Of a stretch of DNA of 64,000 nt, positions 7,713 to 17,125 are shown piece by piece (positions within the stretch are counted from its first letter, which is position 1; every line of letters starts with the position of its first letter). Location of the stretch: assembly GCA_947466965.1 (NCBI GenBank), contig CANIFU010000005.1, forward strand, positions 1-64,000, in the 5' to 3' direction. This DNA comes from Bacteroidota bacterium. GTDB taxonomy: Bacteria > Bacteroidota > Bacteroidia > 2-12-FULL-35-15. A program made the translations under genes and the position numbers. Under the pieces are notes generated by a model. It searched no databases. It was not told where the DNA came from and saw nothing but the letters and a program-made list of their open reading frames with translations.

Positions 7713-9669
7713 TTGTAAAGCTTTTCGCTTTGTTAATATATTCTTGCCCATTTACGCGATCTCCCATGTTCATGTAGGTCAAACCAATAAACTGATTTGC
7801 TGATTTATTATTAGGATCAATTTCAGTTACCTTTTTAAAACTTTCAATTGCAAGCAAAAACATTTTGTTTGCATTTACTAAATCTTTTCGAGCTTTATAT
7901 GCTTCACCCATTGCTCCATATGCACTTCCGAGGTTGCAGCCCGCATCTGTATCATATTTATCAATTTCAATCGCTTTCTGAAAAGCTTTAGCCGCTTCTG
8001 CATAGTTTCCGATAGAAAACAAACAAGTTCCTGCATTATTGTGGTACATGCCTTTTCCTGGATTCATTTCTAATGCTCTGTTGTAACTTTTGAATGAAGC
8101 TTCGTAATTTTTTTGTTCATAATATATTCTGCCAGCAACATTGTGTGCATCCGGAAATAATTCATAAAGAGTAAGTGCTTTTTTGATGCTTTTCTGAGCA
8201 TTAATGAGTCGGAGTTCTCTTTGTTTTGGGTCTTTTACTGCATTCAACGAATCTTTATTTGCTAAGTTATTCGCATAATAAAAGAGCATGTGCGCACTAT
8301 TGGGTACAGTTTTTAAATCGTGCCCAAATAATGTTGTATCTGATTTCCAGTCTTTATTTCTTGAATATGTTTTTAGGGAATATAAAATAAGAATCAGTGC
8401 TGTTAACATCAATAATGGTTTATGAATCCTCAAAACAGTTTCGGGTTTTAAGTTCAAATCAGTGGGGTTTATTTTGACTAATTTTGACAGAAGATAGACT
8501 GCAGCCAAACAAAAAGCAATGGAAGGGAAGAATAAAAGTCGTTCCGCTAAATGGGTTCCGATCAGCATGAAAATATTTGAAGCCAATGCCATTGCTACGA
8601 AATAAAAAAGAATACAGAATGAAAGAAAATGTTTTTCTTTCATTTTTTTTATTGCATAAAAAAGCAAGAAACTATGAAAAATTAAAGCGACTATAAATCC
8701 AATATTTGCCATTGACGTTACAATTGGAATAGTGTTAAATGAGTAGTCAGATGATAGGGGATGAGGAAAAAGCAGTAATAAAAAATATTTCCCCATAATC
8801 ATAATTGCAGTTGCTTTTTGTTGTATAACATCACTTGTATATAAAAGTGAATTGTCGATTACTGGAATGTTTTTTATACCGATGCTCCCTATAATTTTTA
8901 TGTGAAGCATCATGTAAATTATAGCAATAGTGGCCAGTAAGCTGGTAATTTTAAAATTTTTTTTCAGAGACGTTTCCGTGAAAAAGTATATAAACAATGG
9001 AGCCAACGCTACGTAAACAATCGCTGATTCTTTTGATAGTAATGCTAAAAAGAAACAGAGCAATGAGCCGATCAGTAGTCCTTTTTTATTAGAATTTAAA
9101 TAGTTTGAGATACTCAACAGAGAGAGTAATAAAAATAGCATACTGGAAAGTTCGTCTCTGCTTTTAATGTTTGCCACTACTTCAGTGTGTATTGGATGTG
9201 CAGCAAATAATAAAGCTACAATAAACAGAAGATAGATATTCATTTTTGTGAAACGTATCAGCACAATGAAAAGTAATACACAAACAAAGGAATACATCAG
9301 TACATTTATCAGGTGATGAACGTTTGGATTGTTAGGTGATAATTGCCATTCAATAGCAAACATTGCTTTTGTTAAGGGTCGATATAAATTATTTTCGTTA
9401 TTGCCATATCCCTCTCTATAGCTGGAAAAAAATATTTCTTTTAAAGAAGATGTTCCACCTTTGGTGATTTTATTTTCTTTAATAACGGAATAATCGTCTA
9501 ATACAAATTGATGCTGAAGTGTATTTGAATAGAGCAGGAAAGATACTAGCGCAATGACAAGCGAAAGTTTAAGAACCAATTTTTTATCAATTGCGAATGT
9601 TTTTGATTCCGATTTTATTTTCGCTTCGTGAGGTTTATGTTTTGGGTTGTTTTTTTTTTGTGTTGACAT
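7708..9669 (-). CDS. TMTC-like polytopic membrane protein with C-terminal TPR repeats
   Basis: A 653-residue protein. Residues ~30-430 carry about ten or more hydrophobic segments. The loop FAAHPIHTEVVANIKSRDE matches the conserved HP(I/V)HTE...(R)DE region of TMTC/O-mannosyltransferase-like GT-C membrane proteins, and LDDY near residue 58 fits the acidic motif of the first loop. Residues ~455-650 are TPRs (SYNRALEMNPGKGMYHNNAG, AFQKAIEIDKYD). GT-C enzymes transfer a sugar from a lipid carrier to protein on the outer face of the membrane; a protein-glycosylation role is inferred. It lies 9 bp after the acyl-CoA synthetase gene, so the two are likely co-transcribed. Confidence 0.78.
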   Translation of the reverse strand: MSTQKKNNPKHKPHEAKIKSESKTFAIDKKLVLKLSLVIALVSFLLYSNTLQHQFVLDDYSVIKENKITKGGTSSLKEIFFSSYREGYGNNENNLYRPLTKAMFAIEWQLSPNNPNVHHLINVLMYSFVCVLLFIVLIRFTKMNIYLLFIVALLFAAHPIHTEVVANIKSRDELSSMLFLLLSLLSISNYLNSNKKGLLIGSLLCFFLALLSKESAIVYVALAPLFIYFFTETSLKKNFKITSLLATIAIIYMMLHIKIIGSIGIKNIPVIDNSLLYTSDVIQQKATAIMIMGKYFLLLLFPHPLSSDYSFNTIPIVTSMANIGFIVALIFHSFLLFYAIKKMKEKHFLSFCILFYFVAMALASNIFMLIGTHLAERLLFFPSIAFCLAAVYLLSKLVKINPTDLNLKPETVLRIHKPLLMLTALILILYSLKTYSRNKDWKSDTTLFGHDLKTVPNSAHMLFYYANNLANKDSLNAVKDPKQRELRLINAQKSIKKALTLYELFPDAHNVAGRIYYEQKNYEASFKSYNRALEMNPGKGMYHNNAGTCLFSIGNYAEAAKAFQKAIEIDKYDTDAGCNLGSAYGAMGEAYKARKDLVNANKMFLLAIESFKKVTEIDPNNKSANQFIGLTYMNMGDRVNGQEYINKAKSFTK

Positions 9670-9678
9670 AAGGCTTTT

Positions 9679-11448
9679 TTATTCTGTACCGTATATTTTA
9701 TCTATTAAATCTTTATTTGTATCCATTATTATTTTTCTTTTCAAAGACAGTTTTGGGGTCATTTCATTCTTTTCGATAGTCCATTCGCGTGAAAGTAATT
9801 GGGACCGTTTGATTTTTTCATATTGTGCCAAGTCATTATTTACTTTTTCTACTTCTTCATTGATTCGGTCTTTAATCATAGGATTTTTGATAATCTCTTC
9901 ATTGTTTGTATAGTCAATATTTTTTATTTTGCAATACTCCTTAATGAAGGCGAAAGCAGGTATAATAAGTGCTGAGGCATATTTTTGATTTTCACCGATT
10001 ACCATCACTTGTTCAATAAAAGGTGATTCTTTTAATTTATTTTCAATCATAACTGGTGCAATGTATTTTCCTCCCGAGGTTTTAAATATTTCTTTTTTGC
10101 GGTCTGTGATTTTTAAAAATCTATTATCAATAAACTCACCGATGTCACCTGTGTGAAACCATCCTTCTTGATCAATTGCTTCAGCTGTGGCATCCGGACG
10201 ATTATAATAACCTAGCATCACATTCGGTCCTTTAACCAATATTTCACCATCCTCTGCAATTTTAACAGTAACTTTATCTATAACAGTGCCAACAGTCCCG
10301 AATCGAATACCATTAGGTAGAAAGTTGTTTACTGAAATTACAGGAGACGTTTCCGTTAGACCATAACCTTCTAAAACAATTATTTTTGCTGCATTAAAAA
10401 CTCTTGATAATCTCGGTTGAAGTGCCGCCCCTCCAGAAACAACAGCAACAATATTGCCACCTAGGGCCTCCCGCCATTTGGAGAAGATCAGTTTGTTAGC
10501 AATTTTTAATTGTAATTCATAAAACCATCCATTCGCCCCATTTAATTCGTAGCGTAATCCCAAGTCAAGCGCCCAGAAAAATAATTTCTTTTTAATACCT
10601 ATTTGGTCGGAACCTTTAGCAACAATTTTATCATATACCTTTTCTAATAATCGAGGTACAGTAGAAAATACTTCGGGTTTAACCTCCTTCAAATTTTCTC
10701 CGATAGATTCAATACTTTCGGCATAATAAATAGAAATGCCTAAATAAAAATAAAGTGTAGTGAGCATACGTTCATAAACATGATTAAGCGGCAAAAAGCT
10801 TAATGCTTTCCAATTACTTTGAAACGGACATAAGGTTTGGGATGCTAGTGAATTGCTGATAAGGTTGTCGTGTGAAAGCATAACCCCTTTTGGGTTTCCT
10901 GTTGTTCCTGATGTGTAAAGAATTGTTAATAGATCAGTTGGTTTGATCGATTTTTTGATATTTTCAATCTCCGCTGCTTTGGGATTTAATTTCCCCATTT
11001 CTACTAATTCAGTCCAATTTTTGGCGCCATCAATTTTATCAAAAGTGAAAATTTCTTTTACGCTTGTAGTTCCTTCAATAGCTTTTTTAACTTTTGCATA
11101 GATATCTTTTGATGAAACAAAAATGTATTTAATTTTAGCATCGCAAATAATGAATTTCAGATCACCTTCACTTATTGTAGGGTATATAGGAACACTAACG
11201 GCACCAGATTGTTGAATTGCGAAGTCAGCAAAATTCCATTCTGGTCGGTTGTTTGCGATGATAGCAATTTTATCTTCTCGTTCAATCCCTAAATTAAGGA
11301 GGCCATAACTCAGATTGTTCACACTGTCTGTGAAATCTTTTGTTGAATAGGTTACCCATTGCCCGTTTTCTTTTGCTGCCAAAGCATTCGCTTTGTTATG
11401 TTTCTCTTGAAGTTGAGGAAGAATGTCGAATACCCGAGTTATTGTCAT
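9679..11448 (-). CDS. AMP-dependent long-chain acyl-CoA synthetase
   Basis: A 589-residue adenylate-forming enzyme of the FadD15-like group, which activates fatty acids to acyl-CoA with ATP. The P-loop-like AMP-binding motif ILYTSGTTGNPKGVMLSHDN, the VLEGYGLTETSP motif and GWFHTGDIGEF plus ITDRKKEIFKTSGGKYIAP at the hinge are all present. Length is typical. No membrane segment or signal peptide, so it acts in the cytoplasm or at the inner face of the membrane. It is divergent from the nitronate monooxygenase gene (102 bp between starts). Confidence 0.93.
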   Translation of the reverse strand: MTITRVFDILPQLQEKHNKANALAAKENGQWVTYSTKDFTDSVNNLSYGLLNLGIEREDKIAIIANNRPEWNFADFAIQQSGAVSVPIYPTISEGDLKFIICDAKIKYIFVSSKDIYAKVKKAIEGTTSVKEIFTFDKIDGAKNWTELVEMGKLNPKAAEIENIKKSIKPTDLLTILYTSGTTGNPKGVMLSHDNLISNSLASQTLCPFQSNWKALSFLPLNHVYERMLTTLYFYLGISIYYAESIESIGENLKEVKPEVFSTVPRLLEKVYDKIVAKGSDQIGIKKKLFFWALDLGLRYELNGANGWFYELQLKIANKLIFSKWREALGGNIVAVVSGGAALQPRLSRVFNAAKIIVLEGYGLTETSPVISVNNFLPNGIRFGTVGTVIDKVTVKIAEDGEILVKGPNVMLGYYNRPDATAEAIDQEGWFHTGDIGEFIDNRFLKITDRKKEIFKTSGGKYIAPVMIENKLKESPFIEQVMVIGENQKYASALIIPAFAFIKEYCKIKNIDYTNNEEIIKNPMIKDRINEEVEKVNNDLAQYEKIKRSQLLSREWTIEKNEMTPKLSLKRKIIMDTNKDLIDKIYGTE

Positions 11449-11550
11449 GGAATAGTTTTTTCTATTTATTTTGTTCCTTCTGAATTTAGTACTTTTACCT
11501 TACCAAAAATAAAATATTTTACCGAAAATCACCAATAAAATTGACTCCAA

Positions 11551-12552
11551 ATGAAAACTAAACTCACACAAACTTTATCGATCGATTTTCCAATGATCAT
11601 GGCTCCAATGTTTTTAGTGAGTAATAGAGAAATGATTTTTGAAGGAATGAAAAGTGGAATAGCCGCTGCATTTCCTACTTTAAATTATAGAAATGGCAAT
11701 GAGTTAGAGTTGATGCTGGATAGATTGAATACTGATAAAGCTGAACTTTCTGTGAATGGAACGTATGGTGTGAATCTGATTGTACAAAAAACAAATCCTT
11801 TGTATGAAAAGCATTTAAAAATTTGTGTAGATAAAAAGGTTCCATTTTATATTACCTCTTTGGGTAATCCCCAACAAGTTATTGAACAGGCGCATTCTTA
11901 TGGAGCGAAAGTTTTTTGTGATGTCACTAATTTAGAACATGCAAAGAAATGTGCAGAAGTTGGATGTGATGGTTTTATAGCTGTTGGACAAGGCGCTGGT
12001 GGTCATGCCGGGCCCAATCCCTTACAAATTTTAGTTCCTGCTTTAATAAATAATTTTCCTGACATTCCTGTAATTGCTGCAGGCGGTATTGCTGACGGCG
12101 CCGGTATTTTATCGATGTTGTCGTTAGGTGCTGCAGGTGTTTCAATTGGAACCCGATTTATTGCAAGTACCCAAGCAGGGGTAAGTGATGCATATAAAAA
12201 TGCAATTGTTAATTCCGAAATGTCTGACATTGTTCTTACTGAAAAAATTTCGGGTACTCCTTGTACTATAATAAATACTCCCTTTGCTAAAAAGATCGGC
12301 TATAAACAAAATTGGATAGAGCGTTTGTTGTCGAATAATTCCACAACAAAAAAATATTTCAAAATGTGGGTCCAACTAAGTGGGATGAAAAAGTTGGAGC
12401 AATCTGTTAAGCCAGGTAATTATCAGACATTGTGGTGTGCCGGACAAAGTGTTGAACTGATTAATGATATTCTTCCTTGTAAGGAGATTATAGCAAGAAT
12501 GAAATTAGAAACAACGCTTGCGTTCGAGAAATTACAACGATCATTTAAATAA
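11551..12552 (+). CDS. Nitronate monooxygenase family flavoprotein (NMO/FabK-like)
   Basis: A 333-residue FMN-dependent TIM-barrel protein. The start IDFPMIMAPMFLVS is the flavin-binding first strand, GQGAGGHAGP carries the probable catalytic His152, and VIAAGGIADGAGI plus GAAGVSIGTRFIAS bind the FMN phosphate. Nitronate monooxygenases oxidise toxic alkyl nitronates such as propionate-3-nitronate; the same fold is used by the enoyl-ACP reductase FabK, so the exact substrate is not certain. It is a single gene, divergent from the acyl-CoA synthetase, and is followed by the gene-free region with the candidate RNA. Confidence 0.88.
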   Translation: MKTKLTQTLSIDFPMIMAPMFLVSNREMIFEGMKSGIAAAFPTLNYRNGNELELMLDRLNTDKAELSVNGTYGVNLIVQKTNPLYEKHLKICVDKKVPFYITSLGNPQQVIEQAHSYGAKVFCDVTNLEHAKKCAEVGCDGFIAVGQGAGGHAGPNPLQILVPALINNFPDIPVIAAGGIADGAGILSMLSLGAAGVSIGTRFIASTQAGVSDAYKNAIVNSEMSDIVLTEKISGTPCTIINTPFAKKIGYKQNWIERLLSNNSTTKKYFKMWVQLSGMKKLEQSVKPGNYQTLWCAGQSVELINDILPCKEIIARMKLETTLAFEKLQRSFK

Positions 12553-12775
12553 GATTTTTTTAGTATGAATCTTTATACCAATTGAAAAGCTACGATATTT
12601 CTTTATCCTTTAATTTATTTTTTTGAATGTTAAAGTTTTGATTTTAAGATGTTGCTTCAAGCGAATATTGCGAATCATTCAACGTTTTGTCAGTCAGATA
12701 CCTATCTTTCAAATTGTGTTTTATCTCTAAAAGAATATATATTATCGATATTTATTTTTAATATAACGATAAACA

Positions 12776-12806
12776 TTTGTTTTTAATCAAAAAAAGAGTA
12801 ATTTTG
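12776..12806 (+). promoter_or_regulatory. Bacteroidota-type sigma-ABfr promoter
   Basis: TTTG at 12776-12779 and TAATTTTG at 12799-12806 are separated by 19 bp. This fits the Bacteroidota housekeeping consensus TTTG-N19-TAnnTTTG exactly. The predicted start of transcription is at about 12811-12815. No protein gene begins within 380 bp downstream, so the promoter most probably serves the structured RNA at 12811-13097. Confidence 0.75.
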
Positions 12807-12810
12807 CAGT

Positions 12811-13097
12811 CTGAAAGAGCTTTTTAGTTTGAATTTAATGAAACGCTTTTTTGTTTTCTTTATTAGTAAGTGTTTTAGAAGATTTGTTGTAAGAATGTAA
12901 GCAAGGCTAAACCACCACTTCTTCTGCCAATTCGAGTTAGTGTTGATTGTTATAGATTTTATTCTTGTTGCAGAAAATATTTAACAACAAATCATGAATA
13001 GAATGACATTGCCCAAGGCAATTTTTAATAATTAGATTTAGTTTAGAGATTTGTCTAATTAAGTATGACCCATTGCAGAAATGCAATGGGTTTTTTT
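12811..13097 (+). ncRNA. Candidate structured non-coding RNA (class unknown)
   Basis: A stretch of about 285 bases bracketed by a consensus promoter and a strong terminator, with no plausible reading frame. Visible structure: a perfect 10-bp long-range pairing (12881-12890 with 12984-12993) closing a ~93-base domain; a hairpin 13008-13013/13017-13022; a 7-bp hairpin 13030-13036/13054-13060; then the terminator hairpin with a GAAA loop. I do not see the hallmarks of tmRNA, RNase P RNA or SRP RNA. A 6S-like regulator or a new class remains possible. Limits are approximate and rest on the promoter and terminator. Confidence 0.5.
13068..13097 (+). terminator. Intrinsic terminator with GAAA tetraloop
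   Basis: A perfect 9-bp stem (13069-13077 with 13082-13090, plus an A-T pair outside) capped by GAAA and followed by seven Ts at 13091-13097. There is no protein gene ending nearby on the plus strand (the closest stop is at 12552), so it most likely ends the candidate RNA. Confidence 0.88.
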
Positions 13098-13191
13098 CAT
13101 TTAGTAATAGACTGAAATAGTTCAATTTTTATCTATTTTTGAATGCATTTTACAAGAATTTATTTAAAAATCATTCGTCATATTTTATTGT

Positions 13192-13665
13192 ATGCAATCT
13201 AAAGCAACTACTGTTAATCAATATATCGCTGAATTACCCGAAGCAAGGGTTGAAGCCTTTAAGAAATTAAGAAAAGAAATTTTACAAAATCTTCCGAAAG
13301 ATTTTCATGAATGTATAAATTATGGGATGGTTGGTTATGTTATTCCGCATTCAGTTTATCCTGATGGTTATCATTGCGATCAAACTCTTCCCTTACCATT
13401 TGCTGGCATTGCAAGTCAAAAAAACTTCATTGCCTTTTATCATATGGGAATTTATGCTGATCCCAAATTATTGAAATGGTTTTTATCAGAATACGCTAAA
13501 CATACCGATGTAAAATTAGACATGGGGAAAAGTTGTATCCGCTTTAAAAAGCCAGAACATATTCCTTTTAAATTGTTTGGTGAACTAATGCGCAAGGTTA
13601 GTGCAAAAGATTGGATATGGCTTTATGAATCGGCTTTTAAGCCAGTCGTAAAGAAAAAACAATAA
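13192..13665 (+). CDS. DUF1801 domain protein
   Basis: A 157-residue cytoplasmic protein. The N-terminal pattern VNQYIAELPEARVEAFKKLR, the CINYGMVGYVIP segment and the C-terminal CIRFKKPEHIPFKLFGELM are typical of DUF1801 (YdhG-like) proteins, a small alpha/beta fold whose biochemical role is not established. No signal peptide or membrane segment. It is convergent with the outer-membrane barrel gene, with 9 bp between stops. Confidence 0.85.
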   Translation: MQSKATTVNQYIAELPEARVEAFKKLRKEILQNLPKDFHECINYGMVGYVIPHSVYPDGYHCDQTLPLPFAGIASQKNFIAFYHMGIYADPKLLKWFLSEYAKHTDVKLDMGKSCIRFKKPEHIPFKLFGELMRKVSAKDWIWLYESAFKPVVKKKQ

Positions 13666-13674
13666 ATGCATTGA

Positions 13675-14448
13675 TTATAACCTGCAACCGACTATAAAAA
13701 TAAAATGTCCATCTCTGATATTTAAATCGTTTGATTGTTCATTACCATCATAATGAAATCTAGAAATACCATATTTATATTTTAATTCAAAATAGACAGC
13801 CCGAGTTGAATTTTTGACATTGTATTGGAGACCTAAGCCAGCATGAAAATATGCGTTCAATCCTTTCATCAGTCGCTGGTTTTCAAAATCGATATTGTCT
13901 TTTGCGTCATACACTGTTCTTCCTGTTGAGTCGCTAGAAATGATGCTATAGGAGCTGAAGATGTATCGTGCGCCAACACCCCCAATAAAATAGGGGGAAT
14001 AAGAATGTTCTTTTTCTGAATTTAAAGTGATTTTTATAGAAATAGGAAGTTGTACTTCTTGGAATCTGATTTCATGAAGATAGGAGTAGGATCTGTCGAA
14101 CAGATAGGTGTAGCCGGGCTTTTTATAGTATCCGTTGAAAAGTAGTCCAGTGCTTTGGTACTCTAAACCAATCAAAAAATTAGATTTCCCTCCCATTGCA
14201 ATTTCTGATTGATACGATGCTGAAAAACCTAATTTTCCTTTTGTATTTATTGTGTGTTCAGGATGGTTCTGGTAAAATGATTTTATTACACCAATACTTA
14301 GACGATGTTTTACCTTGCCTTTTCGAAAGGGAACTCCATCATTAGAAAATGAAAATGCAGGTAAAAGTATGAAGATCAAAAGAAGCCTAAACACCTTGTC
14401 TTTCAATTCTTTTTTATAAATACTTCTTATCTGATGCAATGCCTTCAT
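13675..14448 (-). CDS. Outer-membrane beta-barrel protein (porin-like)
   Basis: A 257-residue exported protein. A charged N-terminus (KKELKDK) leads into a hydrophobic stretch (VFRLLLIFILLPAFSFS, about residues 19-35), which reads as a slightly long signal peptide. The rest alternates polar and aromatic residues in short strands (SNFLIGLEYQSTGLLF, AVYFELKYKYGISRF) and ends with a strand terminating in RL, as expected of a small 8-10-stranded barrel of the type common in Bacteroidota. Function unknown. It follows the amidohydrolase gene on the same strand with a 27 bp gap. Confidence 0.72.
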   Translation of the reverse strand: MKALHQIRSIYKKELKDKVFRLLLIFILLPAFSFSNDGVPFRKGKVKHRLSIGVIKSFYQNHPEHTINTKGKLGFSASYQSEIAMGGKSNFLIGLEYQSTGLLFNGYYKKPGYTYLFDRSYSYLHEIRFQEVQLPISIKITLNSEKEHSYSPYFIGGVGARYIFSSYSIISSDSTGRTVYDAKDNIDFENQRLMKGLNAYFHAGLGLQYNVKNSTRAVYFELKYKYGISRFHYDGNEQSNDLNIRDGHFIFIVGCRL

Positions 14449-14475
14449 TTTTTATGTTGGAATTCGAAACTGAAA

Positions 14476-16203
14476 TTAGTTATTTGAATAAACTCTTTCA
14501 CCATTTACAAAAGTGTAAACTACTTTCGTATTGGGCACTTTATTTATTTTACATTTCATAATATCGTTTTCTAAAATAACAAAATCTGCAAATTTTCCGA
14601 TTTCAATACTGCCTTTTTCTTTCTCTTCAAAATTAGCATAAGCTCCCCAGATTGTCATACCGCGTAAAGTGTTTTCTCTGGACAAGGCGTTTTTCAATTG
14701 AAATCCAATAGCCGGGTATCCATTTATATCTTTTCTGGCAACAGCTGCATAAAAAGTAAAAAGCGGATTGATGTTTTCTACAGGAAAGTCGGTACCTAAT
14801 GCAATCATTCCTGCTGCTTTTAAAAGATCATTATAGGCATAAGCATACTGTAATCTCTCTTTTCCAAGTCTTTCTTCAGCCCAATACATATCCGATGTAG
14901 CATGTGTTGGCTGAACAGATGGGATGATAGCAGAATAAAATTTTAAATCAGCTGCATTAATAACTTGAGCATGTTCAATACGCCATCTGAAACTGAGAGG
15001 TGCCGGGCCGGCAATGCTCTTTGATATAAGATTTTTTAAATAGATTTCGGAAATTAATCTGGAAGCAGAATCACCGATACAATGCGTATTCATTTGAAAA
15101 CCTTTACTATACAATAATGCTGCAGCACTGTCGAAGTGCCCGGGTGTGTTCAATAAAAATCCTTGCTGTTCCGTTTTGTCGGAATACGGATGAAGTAAAC
15201 AAGCCCCACGGGATCCTAATGAGCCATCAGCATAAAATTTAAATGAACGAACATTTAACCTTTCCGTTTTGAATGGACCAGCTTTAAGGTAGTGATCTAA
15301 ATTTTCTTTATTGTCAGATAACATTGCGTAAACACGCATTTTGAGTTCTCCCTTATTTTGTAGTTCATTGATATTGTCAATAATTATTTTTTCTAATCCT
15401 GCATCATCAACTGTTGTAATACCCAGAGCAAAACAATTTGTTTGTGCAGCAAGTAATGCGTTTTTGATTGATTCTTTAGATGGTTTAGGGATTTCTTTTT
15501 TTATAAGATCAACGGCATTGTCTATCAGTATGCCACTCGGAATGAATAAAGGATAGTTTATTGGTTTAGATTCACCACCAGCTTCAAATTTTAGCCAATT
15601 GTATTTTTCTCCTTCTTCTTTTGTGATTAATGCAAAATCAATTTGACCTCCGGAAATTTTCGTATGAATGCTAATTTTTGCTTTTTTTAATGCGCAACCA
15701 TTTGCAATTGCAGCATGACCATCAATCCGTTCAAGGAAAACGGGTGTATTCGGAAATAATTTTTCTAATTCATATCTTGTAGGATATTCTTTTACTGTCC
15801 AATCGTTTTGATCCCAGCCACGGCCAATGATCCATTCTGATTTTTTTTTTTTTGAATATTCGATAACGCGTTGAATTACTTCTTCAAATGATTTTGTTCC
15901 TACCAGATTAACCGTTTGTAAACCTTCACCATAGCCAAAAAAATGGCAATGTGAATCAATGAAACCTGGGTAAACGGCTTTTTCTTTCGCATCAATTATT
16001 TCCTTTGCTTCGTATTTATTCTGTATTTCATCGTTTGTTCCAATAGCAATAAATTTACCTTCATTTATTGCAAAGCATTGTGCAGTTGAGAAAGAGGAGT
16101 CTACTGTGTATACAATTGCATTGAATACGATTAGATCAACTTGCTGTTTAGAAGAGCATGAATAAAGCAAGGCAAAAAAGAAATAGAAAATTATTTTTTT
16201 CAT
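14476..16203 (-). CDS. Amidohydrolase (YtcJ-like), lipoprotein
   Basis: A 575-residue metal-dependent hydrolase of the amidohydrolase superfamily (amidohydrolase_3). A lipoprotein signal ends in LLYSC with Cys16 as the probable lipid-modified residue. The metal-binding HxH motif is DSHCHF (His84, His86); the C-terminal side has ALGTDFPVENINPL with the expected Asp. The substrate is not known for this family. A periplasmic, membrane-anchored location is inferred from the lipobox. Its ATG overlaps the stop of the upstream SDR gene by 4 bp (ATGA), so the pair is translationally coupled. Confidence 0.88.
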   Translation of the reverse strand: MKKIIFYFFFALLYSCSSKQQVDLIVFNAIVYTVDSSFSTAQCFAINEGKFIAIGTNDEIQNKYEAKEIIDAKEKAVYPGFIDSHCHFFGYGEGLQTVNLVGTKSFEEVIQRVIEYSKKKKSEWIIGRGWDQNDWTVKEYPTRYELEKLFPNTPVFLERIDGHAAIANGCALKKAKISIHTKISGGQIDFALITKEEGEKYNWLKFEAGGESKPINYPLFIPSGILIDNAVDLIKKEIPKPSKESIKNALLAAQTNCFALGITTVDDAGLEKIIIDNINELQNKGELKMRVYAMLSDNKENLDHYLKAGPFKTERLNVRSFKFYADGSLGSRGACLLHPYSDKTEQQGFLLNTPGHFDSAAALLYSKGFQMNTHCIGDSASRLISEIYLKNLISKSIAGPAPLSFRWRIEHAQVINAADLKFYSAIIPSVQPTHATSDMYWAEERLGKERLQYAYAYNDLLKAAGMIALGTDFPVENINPLFTFYAAVARKDINGYPAIGFQLKNALSRENTLRGMTIWGAYANFEEKEKGSIEIGKFADFVILENDIMKCKINKVPNTKVVYTFVNGERVYSNN

Positions 16204-16961
16204 TTACGAATAGCAGTTGTAGAATTTGCTTGGACGGAAGGCATAATTATGATGTCATTGATGTTAACATGTGCAGGTCGAGATGCTACCCATAAAACAG
16301 TTTCTGCAATGTCTTCAGGTAATAAAGGTTGTAATCCTTTGTATACATTTTTGGCACGTTCTTCATCACCATTAAAACGTACAACAGAAAATTCGGTTTC
16401 AACCATTCCCGGATTTATGGCTGTTACTTTTATGTTGTGAGGAAGTAGATCAATGCGCATTCCTTTGTTCAAAGCATCAACCGCATGTTTAGTGGCACAA
16501 TATACATTTCCGTTTGCATACACTTCTTTTCCTGCAATTGATCCAATATTAATGATGTGTCCGTGTCCATTTGCAATCATTAATGGTGCGATGTTCCGTG
16601 TAATGTATAACAATCCTTTCATATTTGTATCGATCATTCGTTCCCAATCATCCATAACACCCTCCTGAATAGTTCCCAAACCTGCAGCTAACCCTGCGTT
16701 ATTTAAAAGCACATGGATGTTTTTCCAGTTATCCGGGATAAATTTGATTGCCGCTTCAACTTCTTTTAAAATTCGGACATCAAAGTTTAATGGAAGGACA
16801 TCAATTTTATAAGTAGAAGTGAGGTGATTGGAAAGTTCCTCAAGTCGATCTTTTCTTCTTCCTGTAATAATTACATTGTATCCGTTTTTAGCGAACAATT
16901 CAGCTGATGCTTTGCCAATTCCAGATGTTGCTCCAGTAATAAATGCTATTTTATTTTTCAT
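16200..16961 (-). CDS. Short-chain dehydrogenase/reductase (YdfG-like)
   Basis: A 253-residue classical SDR. The cofactor loop TGATSGIG is at residues 9-16, NNAG at 87-90, and the catalytic Ser141, Tyr154 and Lys158 are all in place. TGRRKDR after the second strand favours NADP(H). The closest known type is YdfG, which oxidises L-allo-threonine and related 3-hydroxy acids, but the substrate is not proven. It is the first gene of a coupled pair with the amidohydrolase, suggesting related steps in one breakdown route. Confidence 0.92.
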   Translation of the reverse strand: MKNKIAFITGATSGIGKASAELFAKNGYNVIITGRRKDRLEELSNHLTSTYKIDVLPLNFDVRILKEVEAAIKFIPDNWKNIHVLLNNAGLAAGLGTIQEGVMDDWERMIDTNMKGLLYITRNIAPLMIANGHGHIINIGSIAGKEVYANGNVYCATKHAVDALNKGMRIDLLPHNIKVTAINPGMVETEFSVVRFNGDEERAKNVYKGLQPLLPEDIAETVLWVASRPAHVNINDIIIMPSVQANSTTAIRK

Positions 16962-17075
16962 TAGATCACTATTTTATTTGTTTGTTCGTATGCGCTTCCT
17001 ATTCGGCTTTGATATAAATCTTTCTGTTCAATGGTTGTATTACAAATATACGATTTAGATGAATGTTCATTCAAC

Positions 17076-17108
17076 AAAAAAGCAGTGACAAAATGCCACT
17101 GCTTTTTT
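17076..17108 (-). terminator. Intrinsic terminator after the amino-acid permease gene
   Basis: A 7-bp GC-containing stem (17081-17087 with 17097-17103) extended by A-T pairs on both sides, with a nine-base loop. On the minus strand it lies 18 bp past the permease stop and runs into a T tract (As at 17076-17080). Confidence 0.85.
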
Positions 17109-17125
17109 AATATATTAAATAAATT

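Noticed and set aside
12811-13097. Identity of the candidate RNA as tmRNA or RNase P RNA
   Set aside because: There is no tRNA-like 3' end with CCA or tag frame, and no conserved RNase P core sequences; the length is also short for either.
12937-13125. A 62-codon minus-strand frame in the gene-free region
   Set aside because: It runs through the terminator hairpin and the paired stems of the candidate RNA, with Leu/Asn/Lys-rich low-complexity sequence and no neighbour or start support.
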